NCBI GenBank assembly: GCA_022509005.1
Contig: JAFLUC010000016.1
Coordinates: 1-37,559 of the forward strand
DNA: 37,559 bases
Direction: 5' to 3'
Source: Oscillospiraceae bacterium
Lineage (GTDB): Bacteria; Bacillota; Clostridia; UBA1381
The translations under genes and the position numbers were made by a program. This document shows positions 1 to 8,076 of this stretch, piece after piece. The stretch's first letter is position 1. The number at the start of each line of letters is the position of its first letter. Below the pieces are notes generated by a model. The model had not been told where the DNA came from. It searched no databases and was given only the letters and a program-made list of their open reading frames with translations.

Positions 1-56
1 TACATATATTCTATCATAATAAATTCCTTTTTTCAATAAAAATATTATAATTGTTC

Positions 57-84
57 TTGACATTACAGAATTTTTCTTTATAAT
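57..84 (+). promoter_or_regulatory. sigma-A promoter of the lipid kinase gene
   Basis: A perfect -35 hexamer TTGACA (57-62) and a perfect -10 hexamer TATAAT (79-84) are separated by 16 bases. The ATG of the lipid kinase follows at 125, after a GGAG ribosome binding site near 114. No operator-like repeat is visible around it, so constitutive expression is likely but inferred. Confidence 0.85.
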
Positions 85-124
85 AAATAGTGTAGATTTA
101 TTATACTTCATAAGGAGTGGCTTT

Positions 125-1024
125 ATGAGCAAAAAAATATTATTCATATTTAATCCGCATTCCGGCAAAGGACGTATCAAAACCTTTCTTTTCGATATAG
201 TAGATATTTTTACAAAAGCAGATTTTGAGGTCACGGTATATCCTACTCAGAATCCCGGTGACTGCACAGAAAGAGTATCCCGTCTTGATGATGACTTTGA
301 TATCATCGCGGTATCAGGCGGCGACGGCACACTTAAAGAGGCTGTAAGCGGTATGGTCACGCTCAGTCCTGAAAAACGCCGTCCTATAGGCTATATTCCT
401 TCCGGCACTATGAATGATTTCGCATCGGGTAACGGTATTCCTAAGGTGATGACAGACGCTGCAGAGGCTATAATTTCAGGTCGGAAAGTAAGATATGATA
501 TAGGCAGCTTTAACAGCAACAGCTTCATTTACGTTGCGGCCTTCGGCGCGTTTACAGATGTCCCGTATGACACTCCCCAGTATGTAAAAACCTTGTTCGG
601 ACCGGTGGCATACTTCCTTGAGGGCATAAAACGTCTTCCTAAGCTTAAAGGCATACATGTAAAGATAGATACATATGAGGGCGAAACAGTTGAGGAAGAC
701 GTTCTTATCTGTCTTATAATGAACTCCACAAGAGTTGCAGGCTTTGAGATAAGCGAATTTTACGATGATATTGATACAGATGATGGAATTTTTGAAATAG
801 TGCTTATCCCGAAAACTGACAATATACTTGATGTCGCTTCTGTAATCACAAATATAAAAAACGGAGAACGTGACAAGGACGGCACACGAGTAATAAGCAC
901 AAAGGGTGCAAGAATAACCACAGATGAGCCTGCGCGCTGGACGCTGGACGGCGAATTCGGCGGCGAAGAAACCACCGTCGATTTCGAGGTTGTTCACGAT
1001 GCCGTTGAATTTATTATAAAATAG
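125..1024 (+). CDS. YegS/DgkB-type diacylglycerol (lipid) kinase
   Basis: This 299-residue protein belongs to the diacylglycerol kinase catalytic-domain family (YegS/BmrU/DgkB), which phosphorylates diacylglycerol or related lipids at the inner membrane face using ATP. The nucleotide-binding SGGDGT signature lies at residues 64-69, the GTMNDFA motif at 94-100, and the N-terminal FNPHSGKG motif at 9-16. The length of about 300 residues is normal for the family. A GGAG ribosome binding site precedes the ATG. The family alone does not distinguish DgkB (recycling of diacylglycerol from lipoteichoic-acid synthesis) from other lipid kinases. It is first in a two-gene unit with the membrane protein 17 bases downstream. 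Confidence 0.88.
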   Translation: MSKKILFIFNPHSGKGRIKTFLFDIVDIFTKADFEVTVYPTQNPGDCTERVSRLDDDFDIIAVSGGDGTLKEAVSGMVTLSPEKRRPIGYIPSGTMNDFASGNGIPKVMTDAAEAIISGRKVRYDIGSFNSNSFIYVAAFGAFTDVPYDTPQYVKTLFGPVAYFLEGIKRLPKLKGIHVKIDTYEGETVEEDVLICLIMNSTRVAGFEISEFYDDIDTDDGIFEIVLIPKTDNILDVASVITNIKNGERDKDGTRVISTKGARITTDEPARWTLDGEFGGEETTVDFEVVHDAVEFIIK

Positions 1025-1041
1025 AATAAAAGGAGATATTT

Positions 1042-1560
1042 ATGAACTCACTTATACACGCATTAATGGACAGCATGACTGCCCACCACATCCCGCATCA
1101 GGCAATCACATTTATCATATCTATGATACCGCTCTTAGAGCTGCGCGGCAGCATCCTCGTCGCCGGTGCGGCTTTGCAGCTTCCGTTTGTATGGACATTC
1201 GTTACAGCGGTAATAGGAAATATGCTTCCTATCCCGTTCATACTTCTTTTCATAGAAAAGATTTTCAATTGGATGAAAAAGTCAAAGAGCCTTTCAAGAT
1301 TTCCGAACTGGCTTGAAAAAAAGGCATTAAAAAAATCGGATCAGATAAAAAAATACGGCTATTTAGGTCTGTTCCTTTTCGTTGCCATTCCGCTCCCGGG
1401 TACCGGGGCATGGACAGGAAGTCTCTTAGCAGTGCTGTTCCGACTGAACCGTAAAAAGAGCCTGTTTTTCATCTTTTTAGGTGTTCTTACCGCCGGACTT
1501 ATAATGTCACTTGTAAGCTACGGTGCTATAAACGGTATTATTTCATTGTTTACAAGATAA
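1042..1560 (+). CDS. small multidrug export family membrane protein (COG2426-like)
   Basis: A 172-residue integral membrane protein with hydrophobic segments near residues 20-40, 50-70, 108-135 and 145-168. The SMIPLLELRGSI segment near 27-38 and the IPLPGTGAWTGS segment near 116-127 are typical of the small multi-drug export family (PF06695/COG2426). The family is named by annotation, and the transported substrate is not established. It lies 17 bases after the lipid kinase with an AAAGGAGAT ribosome binding site, so the two genes are probably co-transcribed, and a strong terminator follows directly. A role in lipid or envelope homeostasis with its neighbour is only a guess. Confidence 0.8.
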   Translation: MNSLIHALMDSMTAHHIPHQAITFIISMIPLLELRGSILVAGAALQLPFVWTFVTAVIGNMLPIPFILLFIEKIFNWMKKSKSLSRFPNWLEKKALKKSDQIKKYGYLGLFLFVAIPLPGTGAWTGSLLAVLFRLNRKKSLFFIFLGVLTAGLIMSLVSYGAINGIISLFTR

Positions 1561-1605
1561 AAAGAGAAGCTGTGGGGTTCGGTATCCCACAACTTCTCTT
1601 TTTTT
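1561..1605. terminator. bidirectional rho-independent terminator
   Basis: AAAGAGAAGCTGTGGG pairs with CCCACAACTTCTCTTT around a short loop with one mismatch. A T-run follows on the plus strand and an A-run precedes it, giving T residues on the minus strand. It lies between convergent genes and overlaps the last bases of the minus-strand gene ending at 1604, so it probably serves both operons. Confidence 0.88.
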
Positions 1606-2257
1606 ACATTACTTCTTTATGATCAATCAGCATTCGCTTTCGGTGAACCGCGACAAATGTTGACCCAAAGCCCTCACAGTATTTTTCCATCGCCGACACT
1701 ACGGTTTCTGGGCGCAGATTATACTGGCTGCCACAGGATACAAGCATACGCACAGTTTGTATTCCATTTTCAAATCCGATATTTTCCAACTCAAAAATAT
1801 GCGGACGTATATCTGAATCACTTATGCCCTTTTTTGTTTTCTTCGGCACGATAAGCTCTGTCTGAGACATTATATAGTCTACATCCCCGGGAATATTGCA
1901 TTCAATTTCCACGATATATTCAGCCATATTTATTTGTGTCAGATCAATTTCCTTCGCCTTTAGCCTTTGTGACTTATAGAACGTAAAGCCGGGCGGCATT
2001 GCGCGGTTAAGCTCTGCGGTTACCTGTTCATTATTAAGTCCTGTTATAAGTCCGACCTTCATATACTCACATTCGCTTGTGACAGCCACCGGAAGCGGCT
2101 GCGCGATTGTCATTACCGGATGCGGATTAAATCCCTGCGAGAACTCGAAATTCAGCTTCGAACGCCTTACAGCGCGGTGGAAGCATCGTACAAAATCGAG
2201 ATGCGAAATGAACTTTACACGGTCATCTCGGCCATATTTCAGGATAAACTTACTCAC
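1604..2257 (-). CDS. DUF2344 (TIGR03936) radical-SAM-associated protein
   Basis: A 217-residue protein of the DUF2344/TIGR03936 family, recognised by its KYGRDDRVKFISHLDF opening and the SQGFNPHPVM motif. The family occurs beside, or fused to, TIGR03960 radical SAM proteins, as here, and its biochemical role is not established. I place the start at a GTG (2255-2257) because AAGGAGG lies 9 bases upstream of it, inside the preceding gene. The in-frame ATG further upstream at 2302 has no ribosome binding site and would add unrelated residues. The gene overlaps the upstream radical SAM gene by 8 bases. It is the last gene of the operon and ends inside the terminator, so the rng and rplU genes that often follow this pair in Clostridia are not adjacent here. 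Confidence 0.85.
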   Translation of the reverse strand: MSKFILKYGRDDRVKFISHLDFVRCFHRAVRRSKLNFEFSQGFNPHPVMTIAQPLPVAVTSECEYMKVGLITGLNNEQVTAELNRAMPPGFTFYKSQRLKAKEIDLTQINMAEYIVEIECNIPGDVDYIMSQTELIVPKKTKKGISDSDIRPHIFELENIGFENGIQTVRMLVSCGSQYNLRPETVVSAMEKYCEGFGSTFVAVHRKRMLIDHKEVM

Positions 2258-4124
2258 TTTGTGCTTCCTCCTTATCGCGTTTTTCAAAGCACACGCCGGC
2301 ACCGAAACGCGCTGCGCCGCAGCCGGAGCATTTTTCGCGGCAATGCGGGGTTGTTATGCTCTTTTTCGCTTTTTCGTTCTCGTTTATAAGAAATTCTTTA
2401 GTGACTCCGACATCTATATGATCCCACGGCAGAATCTCATCATAGGATCTCTCTCGCGCGGCATAGAAATCAGGATCAAGACCGCAGTCTGTTATTGCCC
2501 CGAGCCACTTATCATAATCGAAAAACTCTCCCCACGCGTCAAACTTACATCCGCGCTTAACGGCTTCTATAATAGCCTTGCATAATCGTCTGTCGCCTCG
2601 CGAGAACACGCCCTCAAGATAGCTTGTCTTATCGTCATGATAGGTAAAGCGCAGTCGTTTTGAGGGTATATTTTCCTTTATAAACTGCTGCTTGCGTCTG
2701 AGCTCCTCCCTCGAGTTCATAGGAAACCACTGAAATGCCGTAAACGGCTTCGGAACAAAGCTGGATGCGCTCATTGTAATATTTATTGACTTCGCGCGCT
2801 CCTCTTTCGGTATTTCAAAATATACATCAAGTATTTTCTTTCCTATATCCGGAATTCCCAATAAATCCTCATCTGTTTCTGTGGGCAGTCCGATCATAAA
2901 ATATAGCTTTACGTTTGTCCAACCTCCGTCAAACAAAAGCTTAGTTGATTTTAAGACATTTTCTTCTGTTACATTCTTATTTATCACGTCGCGCAGTCTT
3001 TGCGTTCCCGCTTCACAAGCAAATGTGATGCCCGATTTTCTCACCTTCTGAACACGTTCCATAAGCTCAAGCGAAAAATTGTCTATTCTGAGCGACGGAA
3101 GCGAAAGACCGATTTTCTTTTCCTCCGTTATCTCCAAAAGTCCTTCTGTAAGCTCCTTGAGCCCTGAAAAATCGCTTGTTGAAAGTGATGAAAGAGAAAT
3201 TTCATCAAAGCCGCTGCAGGAAAGCAGGCTTTCGGCAAGGTTTAAAAGCGTTTTAGGCTTGCGCTCTCTTAACGGACGGTATATGTATCCCGCCTGGCAG
3301 AAACGACAGCCGCGCAGACAGCCGCGCATAACCTCAAGCATAACTCTGTCATGTATTACCTCGCCAAACGGAACTATAATAGTATCAGGGGCCGGAGTTT
3401 TATCGAAATCTTTCACTATGCGCTTGCGAACAGTTTCAGGCGCATGAGGATTGTTGCACGTTATGCTCTTTATTGTACCGTCATCATTATAATCAACATC
3501 ATAAAATGAAGGAACATAGATACCCTCTACATTTTCGGCAAGTCGTTCGAGAAGCTCTTTTTTAGATTTCTTCCCTTCCTTCTTCCATTCCTTCAATATC
3601 TCCATTGTTTCGTGAACCTGATCCTCGCCCTCGCCAAGCATAAAGAAATCAAATATATCCGCAATCGGCTCAGCATTATACGCACACGGTCCACCGCCGT
3701 ATATGATCGGATATTCCTCGCCGCGCTCCGCAGCCATAAGCGGAATATCCGCAAGATCAAGCATATTCACAATATTTGAATAGGAAAGCTCATACTGTAA
3801 CGTAAAGCCGAGCATATCGAAATGCGTTACCTCGTCGCCCGTTTCAAGCGCGAAAAGGCGCATACCATGCTTTCGCATTTCCTGCTCCATATCATCCCAC
3901 GGCGCAAAAACACGCTCGCAGTATGTGTCCTCGCGCGTGTTTAATGCATGATATATGATCTTCATTCCGAGATGCGACATCGCAACCTCGTAAACATCCG
4001 GAAAACAGAAGCCGAAGCGGATATCAACCTTCTCTGGATCTTTCATAACCGCGTTCATTTCACCGCCTGTATAGCGTGTCGGCTTCATTACGCCCGAAAG
4101 AATTTTATCCTTTAATGTTATCAT
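2250..4124 (-). CDS. TIGR03960-family radical SAM protein
   Basis: A 624-residue protein of the B12-binding-like/radical SAM family TIGR03960. The N-terminal part (about 1-230) resembles the Rossmann-type domain of methylthiotransferase-like proteins and contains the YGGGPCAYNAEPIADIFDFF segment near 142-161. The radical SAM cluster motif CX3CX2C is at Cys269, Cys273 and Cys276. The C-terminal tail has further clustered cysteines (CREKCSGCG) that may bind metal or a second cluster. The substrate is unknown. The family pairs with DUF2344 proteins, and that partner is the next gene. The start overlaps the stop of gerW by 4 bases (ATGA), indicating translational coupling. Confidence 0.88.
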   Translation of the reverse strand: MITLKDKILSGVMKPTRYTGGEMNAVMKDPEKVDIRFGFCFPDVYEVAMSHLGMKIIYHALNTREDTYCERVFAPWDDMEQEMRKHGMRLFALETGDEVTHFDMLGFTLQYELSYSNIVNMLDLADIPLMAAERGEEYPIIYGGGPCAYNAEPIADIFDFFMLGEGEDQVHETMEILKEWKKEGKKSKKELLERLAENVEGIYVPSFYDVDYNDDGTIKSITCNNPHAPETVRKRIVKDFDKTPAPDTIIVPFGEVIHDRVMLEVMRGCLRGCRFCQAGYIYRPLRERKPKTLLNLAESLLSCSGFDEISLSSLSTSDFSGLKELTEGLLEITEEKKIGLSLPSLRIDNFSLELMERVQKVRKSGITFACEAGTQRLRDVINKNVTEENVLKSTKLLFDGGWTNVKLYFMIGLPTETDEDLLGIPDIGKKILDVYFEIPKEERAKSINITMSASSFVPKPFTAFQWFPMNSREELRRKQQFIKENIPSKRLRFTYHDDKTSYLEGVFSRGDRRLCKAIIEAVKRGCKFDAWGEFFDYDKWLGAITDCGLDPDFYAARERSYDEILPWDHIDVGVTKEFLINENEKAKKSITTPHCREKCSGCGAARFGAGVCFEKRDKEEAQSE

Positions 4125-4504
4125 TCTTCCTCTTTATCCTTCTTAAAAATACCTGTTATCTTGTCAACCATATCAGGCGCATAATCTATAAGCTTTTCAA
4201 CTATTGACTGGCTCTCGCTTGTTGCAACAAAACGGATGCTGCCGGATTTTGTAATAACAAGAAAGCCCTCCGGCTTAATAGAAGCGCCCGCGCCTACTCC
4301 GCCTCCGAACAAGTTGTTGCCTGCAGCATCAGTCTCTTTGAACTCGGAGCCGCCGCCGCCAACACCGAACGCTACCTTCGCAATAGGAATGATCATAGTT
4401 CCGTCAGGAGCCTTTACCGTATCGCCTATGATACTTTCAGCTGTGAACATACCGTCCATTGAGTCGATGGCCGTCTCAATAAGATCTTTAATCGGGTTTG
4501 CCAT
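4121..4504 (-). CDS. gerW: GerW/YtfJ family sporulation protein
   Basis: A 127-residue protein of the GerW (YtfJ) family, with the characteristic GDTVKAPDGTMIIPIAKVAF stretch followed by a Gly-rich segment (FGVGGGGSEF) and a C-terminal GFLVI..SGSIRF portion. In Bacillus the forespore protein YtfJ affects spore germination, but its molecular role is unclear. An AGAGGAG ribosome binding site precedes the ATG. It overlaps the DUF2953 gene by 17 bases upstream and the radical SAM gene by 4 bases downstream. The ytfJ/DUF2953/scpB neighbourhood is conserved among spore formers. The gene supports an endospore-forming host. Confidence 0.9.
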   Translation of the reverse strand: MANPIKDLIETAIDSMDGMFTAESIIGDTVKAPDGTMIIPIAKVAFGVGGGGSEFKETDAAGNNLFGGGVGAGASIKPEGFLVITKSGSIRFVATSESQSIVEKLIDYAPDMVDKITGIFKKDKEEE

Positions 4505-5171
4505 TGTTAATTCTCCTCTCTTGTATCTGAGCTTTATTGATTTTCATGAATTTTATAAGCAGCGGCACGCTATGTCTCAATGCTATAATTGCCAGCATAA
4601 TTATTCTGCCTATGCTTGTACTTAACTTTATTTCTGTTTCAGCAAAAATATGCGGATCATCAAATGCCGGTTTAATTTCGGTTATATGCTTTTTAAGCCT
4701 CATTTTTCTGTCCATAACGCCGATAACATTGAATATGAACGCTGATGCAGCTCCGAATATAAGTGCTGTTTCCATTGCGTCATCCACACCCAAAACAAGC
4801 TTTATTCTAAGCTTATTTATTTTAACCATGCGTTTAAACATATATCCCAAAACAGCGTATATTGTTTCTTTGATAGCGCTTATATTTTCGCGTACGAATG
4901 CTATGATATCCTTTGGCGAAACAGCTTTTTTATTTTCTTTCTTGTCTTCTTTGTTTTTTTCTTTCTTATCTGTCTTGTCTTTTTGCACGGTTTCTTTTTT
5001 ATCAGGCTGCCGATCCTTCTTCGGTCCCCCGATTCTTATAAATCCGTATTTAAGACTAAAATCCTGTTCAATTTCATTATGATACCGAAAATAAAATCTG
5101 CATGAAATGGGTATAGAGAAAAGAATTGCAAAAACCGCAATTATTATTGCAATTACAATCAATGCCGTCAT
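4488..5171 (-). CDS. DUF2953 domain membrane protein
   Basis: A 227-residue protein with an N-terminal membrane segment (residues 1-24), a beta-rich FRYHNEIEQDFSLKYGFIRI region typical of DUF2953, and a highly charged Lys/Glu/Asp linker at about 55-90. A helical region follows, with hydrophobic stretches near 135-150 and 185-205. DUF2953 proteins are found beside ytfJ and scpB in spore-forming Firmicutes and have no assigned activity. The ribosome binding site is AGGAGGG, 7 bases before the ATG. It sits between scpB (23-base gap) and gerW (17-base overlap). Confidence 0.78.
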   Translation of the reverse strand: MTALIVIAIIIAVFAILFSIPISCRFYFRYHNEIEQDFSLKYGFIRIGGPKKDRQPDKKETVQKDKTDKKEKNKEDKKENKKAVSPKDIIAFVRENISAIKETIYAVLGYMFKRMVKINKLRIKLVLGVDDAMETALIFGAASAFIFNVIGVMDRKMRLKKHITEIKPAFDDPHIFAETEIKLSTSIGRIIMLAIIALRHSVPLLIKFMKINKAQIQERRINNGKPD

Positions 5172-5194
5172 GCCTCTTCCCTCCTAAAATAAAC

Positions 5195-5785
5195 TTATTC
5201 TGTTATTTTCGTATCCTCTGCCATGTCATCATCGATAATTGAAAGCTGTTCTCCTACAGCTTCAAGCTCCGGGATAGTATTTTTGAAGCTTATCGGCGGC
5301 AGATCACGCGGCGTACGCAGACCAAAGCATCTCAAAAATGTATCTGTTGTTCTGTAAAGAATCGGTTTTCCGGGAGCATCAAGCCTTCCCGCTTCTTCAA
5401 TAAGCCCTCTTTCATAAAGCCTGTTTACACATCCGTCGGAATTTACGCCGCGAATTTTTTCAACCATGCCCCGCGTTACAGGCTGCTTGTACGCGATTAT
5501 CGCAAGCGCCTCCATTGCGGCGTTCGAAAGCGGCTGATTGCGCTGCTCGCCGAGTATCTCACGGATATATGTATAATATTCCGGTCTCGAGCATATCTGA
5601 TAACCATCCGAAATATCTATAATGTTAAAGCCACGGTGATCGTTATTATATTCCTCTTTCAACGCCGCAACCGCTGCTTCAACCTCATCTATAGGTTTTT
5701 CAAGCACTACCGCAAGCTTTGCCGCCTTCACAGGCTCACCTGCGGCGAACAATATACCTTCAATGGCATATTTGATATTTTCCAT
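5195..5785 (-). CDS. scpB: segregation and condensation protein B
   Basis: A 196-residue ScpB, the winged-helix subunit of the SMC-ScpAB condensin that organises and segregates the chromosome. Family features include the KYAIEGILFAAGEPV N-terminus, the AMEALAIIAYKQPVTRGMVEKIRG core and the LGRLD-type GRLDAPGKPILYRTT segment. A short acidic tail ends the protein. It starts 1 base after the scpA stop with no good ribosome binding site at normal spacing (GGGGAAGGA is about 18 bases away), which suggests translational coupling to scpA. Confidence 0.96.
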   Translation of the reverse strand: MENIKYAIEGILFAAGEPVKAAKLAVVLEKPIDEVEAAVAALKEEYNNDHRGFNIIDISDGYQICSRPEYYTYIREILGEQRNQPLSNAAMEALAIIAYKQPVTRGMVEKIRGVNSDGCVNRLYERGLIEEAGRLDAPGKPILYRTTDTFLRCFGLRTPRDLPPISFKNTIPELEAVGEQLSIIDDDMAEDTKITE

Positions 5786-5786
5786 T

Positions 5787-6524
5787 TTATGACACCATTA
5801 AATCCTTCCCCGATGATATTATAAACTCACGTCGGTTCTCATCATAATCGGCGCGTATCCGCCTAAGCTTTATCATTTCAAGAACCGCTAAGAACGTGGC
5901 AATCATTTCCGGTCTTGAATCCTCCTCGCTGAACAACGATGAGAACACCACCCTGTTTCTTCTATGCAGCACCTTGCATATCTTTTCAACCATATCGTCC
6001 ACCGATACCTTTTCACGTCCTACAATACCGGAAAACGCACGTTTTTCCGGCTTTGCCCTTCTTATACGGCGCTGATATATGCTGTTAAAAGCATCGGCAA
6101 GCTCACTGAGCTCATGATGCCTTGTATATTCCGGCACGGGGAACTTGATTGGCTCCTCCTCACGGAATACCATGAATTTTGACGAGAATTCACTCTTTCG
6201 CATTTCCAATGATGCTTCTTTGAATTTTTTATACTCGTAAAGCCGGCGCGCAAGTTCCTCGCGAGGATCCTCCTCGTCCTCTTCCTCCTCGTCCTTGGGA
6301 AGAAGCATTTTTGATTTTATATATAATAGCTGTGACGCCATAACGATAAATTCACTTGTGTCATCAAGTCTTGATTTCTCTATTCCATCAATCGCTTCAA
6401 GGTACTGATCCGTTATTTCTACTATAGGGATGTCCCATATACTCACCTTATTCTTTTTTATAAGCGTAAGCAGCAGATCGAGCGGTCCTTCAAAGGTATC
6501 AAGCGTATATTTCAGTTCCTCCAT
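5787..6524 (-). CDS. scpA: segregation and condensation protein A
   Basis: A 245-residue ScpA, the kleisin that bridges the SMC heads. It begins with the hallmark LDTFEGPLDLLLTLIKKNK motif (residues 8-26), followed by IVEITDQYLE and SQLLYIKSKMLLP. An acidic linker lies at about 78-90 (EDEEEEDEEDP-like), and the C-terminal winged helix includes LAVLEMIKLRRI. It begins immediately after the stop of the peptidase gene, without a strong Shine-Dalgarno sequence, so coupling is likely. Confidence 0.96.
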   Translation of the reverse strand: MEELKYTLDTFEGPLDLLLTLIKKNKVSIWDIPIVEITDQYLEAIDGIEKSRLDDTSEFIVMASQLLYIKSKMLLPKDEEEEDEEDPREELARRLYEYKKFKEASLEMRKSEFSSKFMVFREEEPIKFPVPEYTRHHELSELADAFNSIYQRRIRRAKPEKRAFSGIVGREKVSVDDMVEKICKVLHRRNRVVFSSLFSEEDSRPEMIATFLAVLEMIKLRRIRADYDENRREFIISSGKDLMVS

Positions 6525-7229
6525 TTATACGACCAACCCCACTATAGCCATACTCATTCTTGTCAGCAGTTCCATAAAGAAGCCTACTCCTGTGCCTATA
6601 AACCGGCTGAAAACTCCGCTGAGCGAAAGAACAATTATCAGTATGAAGCTGTATCGCTCATACTGCTGCAGCTTGAAGTATGCCGAGTTTGACAGGAACA
6701 ATCCGAGAACTCTTGAACCGTCCAGCGGTGGTATAGGAATTAAATTGAATACCATAAAGCAAAGATTTACGCTTGCAAAAAGCGATATAAAGCTCATTAT
6801 ACGCAGCAGCATATCCGGCTGCGAATTTATAAAATAAGATACTGATGAATCCTTATACTGAAACTGACCTGTTTTGCATCCTATTATGATAACCGCTGTA
6901 TAAATAAGCATAGCAATAAACGCCATGAGCAGATTTGAAAGCGGACCGGCTGCCGCTGTGATTGCCATGCCTCTCTTTGGATTTTTATAATACCTCGGGT
7001 TTATCTGTACCGGCTTTGCCCATCCGAAGCCGGTAAGTACCATAAGCACCGCACCTATAGGATCGAGATGTGCAAGCGGGTTGATTGTGAGCCGTCCCGT
7101 TAGTCTCGGTGTAGGATCGCCCAGCTTTGATGAAATAAATCCATGCGAAAGCTCATGAAATGTAAGTGCTATAAGCACGATCGGTATCATTATTATTTTT
7201 TGCATTATATATGCAGATGAAAAAAGCAT
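6525..7229 (-). CDS. site-2 protease family (M50) membrane metallopeptidase
   Basis: A polytopic zinc metallopeptidase of the M50/site-2 protease family (YwhC-like short form), 234 residues from the chosen start. The zinc motif HELSH lies near residue 24 and the second metal-ligand motif NLIPIPPLDG lies in the C-terminal third, with four or more hydrophobic segments. I chose the ATG at 7229, which has GGAG 6 bases upstream and aligns with the usual short hydrophobic N-terminus. The longer ATG at 7259 would begin only about 10 bases from the predicted transcription start and has no ribosome binding site, and an ATG at 7241 is also possible. It is the first gene of a seven-gene operon and typically precedes scpAB in Firmicutes. 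Confidence 0.9.
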   Translation of the reverse strand: MLFSSAYIMQKIIMIPIVLIALTFHELSHGFISSKLGDPTPRLTGRLTINPLAHLDPIGAVLMVLTGFGWAKPVQINPRYYKNPKRGMAITAAAGPLSNLLMAFIAMLIYTAVIIIGCKTGQFQYKDSSVSYFINSQPDMLLRIMSFISLFASVNLCFMVFNLIPIPPLDGSRVLGLFLSNSAYFKLQQYERYSFILIIVLSLSGVFSRFIGTGVGFFMELLTRMSMAIVGLVV

Positions 7230-7276
7230 AACTATCTCCATTCCGCCGCCATGCGGCATAATATAAACTCAACTAT

Positions 7277-7305
7277 ATTATACAGTGTTTTTCCATTTTT
7301 GTAAA
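7277..7305 (-). promoter_or_regulatory. sigma-A promoter of the peptidase-scpAB-gerW-radical SAM operon
   Basis: On the minus strand TTTACA (7300-7305) and TATAAT (7277-7282) are separated by 17 bases. It lies 9 bases downstream of the hepT stop codon with no terminator between them, so transcripts from the toxin-antitoxin unit could also run into this operon. Confidence 0.8.
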
Positions 7306-7314
7306 GTAGTTTAT

Positions 7315-7653
7315 TTAATCAATATATTTGTCAAGTTGTGTTCGCAGCAATGGTAAATCCTCGTGAATTGTATCCCAGACAATTCTCATATTAACACCGG
7401 CATATCCGTGTACAATTCTGTTTCTCATTCCGTATAACTGCTTCCATGGTATTGTTTTAATTTCATCTTTAATATCAGAGGTTAATGATGTTTTAGCAAG
7501 TTCGCCTATCTGCATAAGATTAAAAACGCAGGCCTCCACTCTCATTGAATCACTCTGAAAACTTTCTAAATCCAAACACTCTGCACAATACTTTAATATC
7601 GATATTATGTGATTATAAATTTTATTCAGCACCTGTTTATCCTTGCTGTCCAT
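7315..7653 (-). CDS. hepT: HepT-like HEPN toxin (DUF86)
   Basis: A 112-residue all-helical HEPN domain protein of the HepT/DUF86 family. The catalytic RX4HXY signature is intact (Arg77, His82, Tyr84). In characterised HEPN-MNT pairs this is an RNase toxin, and the Tyr is the residue AMPylated by the MNT partner. Family members act as RNA-cleaving toxins controlled by the antitoxin encoded next to them. Its start overlaps the mntA 3' end by 17 bases and has a GGGGTG ribosome binding site about 9 bases away, so the pair is co-expressed. Activity in this host is inferred. Confidence 0.9.
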   Translation of the reverse strand: MDSKDKQVLNKIYNHIISILKYCAECLDLESFQSDSMRVEACVFNLMQIGELAKTSLTSDIKDEIKTIPWKQLYGMRNRIVHGYAGVNMRIVWDTIHEDLPLLRTQLDKYID

Positions 7654-7945
7654 ATATCAGCACCCCGCTTCCGGCAATTTCATTGTCCACCTCTGAACCG
7701 TTTTTTATTTGGGTTATATCAATTAAATCCACATTTTTATCGAGCGAAGTACTAACATCCTCCAGCAGTCCAAAAAATCTTAGTCCCTTTAGCCCGCTGT
7801 CAACGAGAATATCAATATCGCTGTTCGCCTCGGCGCTGCCTTTGGCATAAGAACCAAACAAAACTGCTTTTCTCACATTATAATTCATAAATACAGGCTG
7901 TAATATATCTTTAATTTGCTGTGTTGTGTATATCTGATCTGTCAT
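7637..7945 (-). CDS. mntA: MntA-like nucleotidyltransferase antitoxin
   Basis: A 102-residue minimal nucleotidyltransferase. The GSX10DXD motif is complete (Gly31-Ser32, Asp43, Asp45), with a third acidic candidate at Asp73. In the characterised MntA-HepT system this enzyme transfers AMP groups onto the tyrosine of HepT and neutralises it. The ATG at 7945 is chosen because AGGAG ends 9 bases upstream. The in-frame ATG at 7954 is directly against that AGGAG and could not use it. It lies upstream of hepT with a 17-base overlap. Confidence 0.9.
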   Translation of the reverse strand: MTDQIYTTQQIKDILQPVFMNYNVRKAVLFGSYAKGSAEANSDIDILVDSGLKGLRFFGLLEDVSTSLDKNVDLIDITQIKNGSEVDNEIAGSGVLIYGQQG

Positions 7946-7985
7946 TACTCTCATCTCCTACCAAGATTATATAAACTCTTATTGT

Positions 7986-8014
7986 ATTATATCAAACATT
8001 CCGTATTATTTCAA
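7986..8014 (-). promoter_or_regulatory. promoter of the mntA-hepT operon
   Basis: On the minus strand TTGAAA (8009-8014) and TATAAT (7986-7991) are 17 bases apart. A second candidate overlaps it (TTGATA 7990-7995 with TATAAT 7966-7971, 18-base spacer), but its start point would fall on the ribosome binding site, so the first pair is preferred. Confidence 0.65.
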
Positions 8015-8045
8015 TATAAAACTCATATTTTTTCCTGTTCTTAAT

Positions 8046-8069
8046 CAAAAAGAGCCGCGCTGCGGCTCT
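8046..8069 (-). terminator. terminator of the sleB-ypeB operon
   Basis: An 8-bp perfect GC-rich stem (AGAGCCGC with GCGGCTCT, 3-base loop) is followed on the minus strand by TTTTTGATT. It lies just after the ypeB stop codon. Confidence 0.85.
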
Positions 8070-8076
8070 ATTACTG

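Noticed and set aside
476-997. Minus-strand frame of 173 codons opposite the lipid kinase.
   Set aside because: Shadow of a family-recognised gene; no promoter or ribosome binding site.
4236-4625. Plus-strand frame across gerW and the DUF2953 gene.
   Set aside because: Antisense to two conserved genes and not recognisable as a protein family.
7230-7259. Ten extra N-terminal codons for the M50 peptidase.
   Set aside because: No ribosome binding site for the ATG at 7259, which lies about 10 bases from the predicted transcription start; kept only as an alternative.
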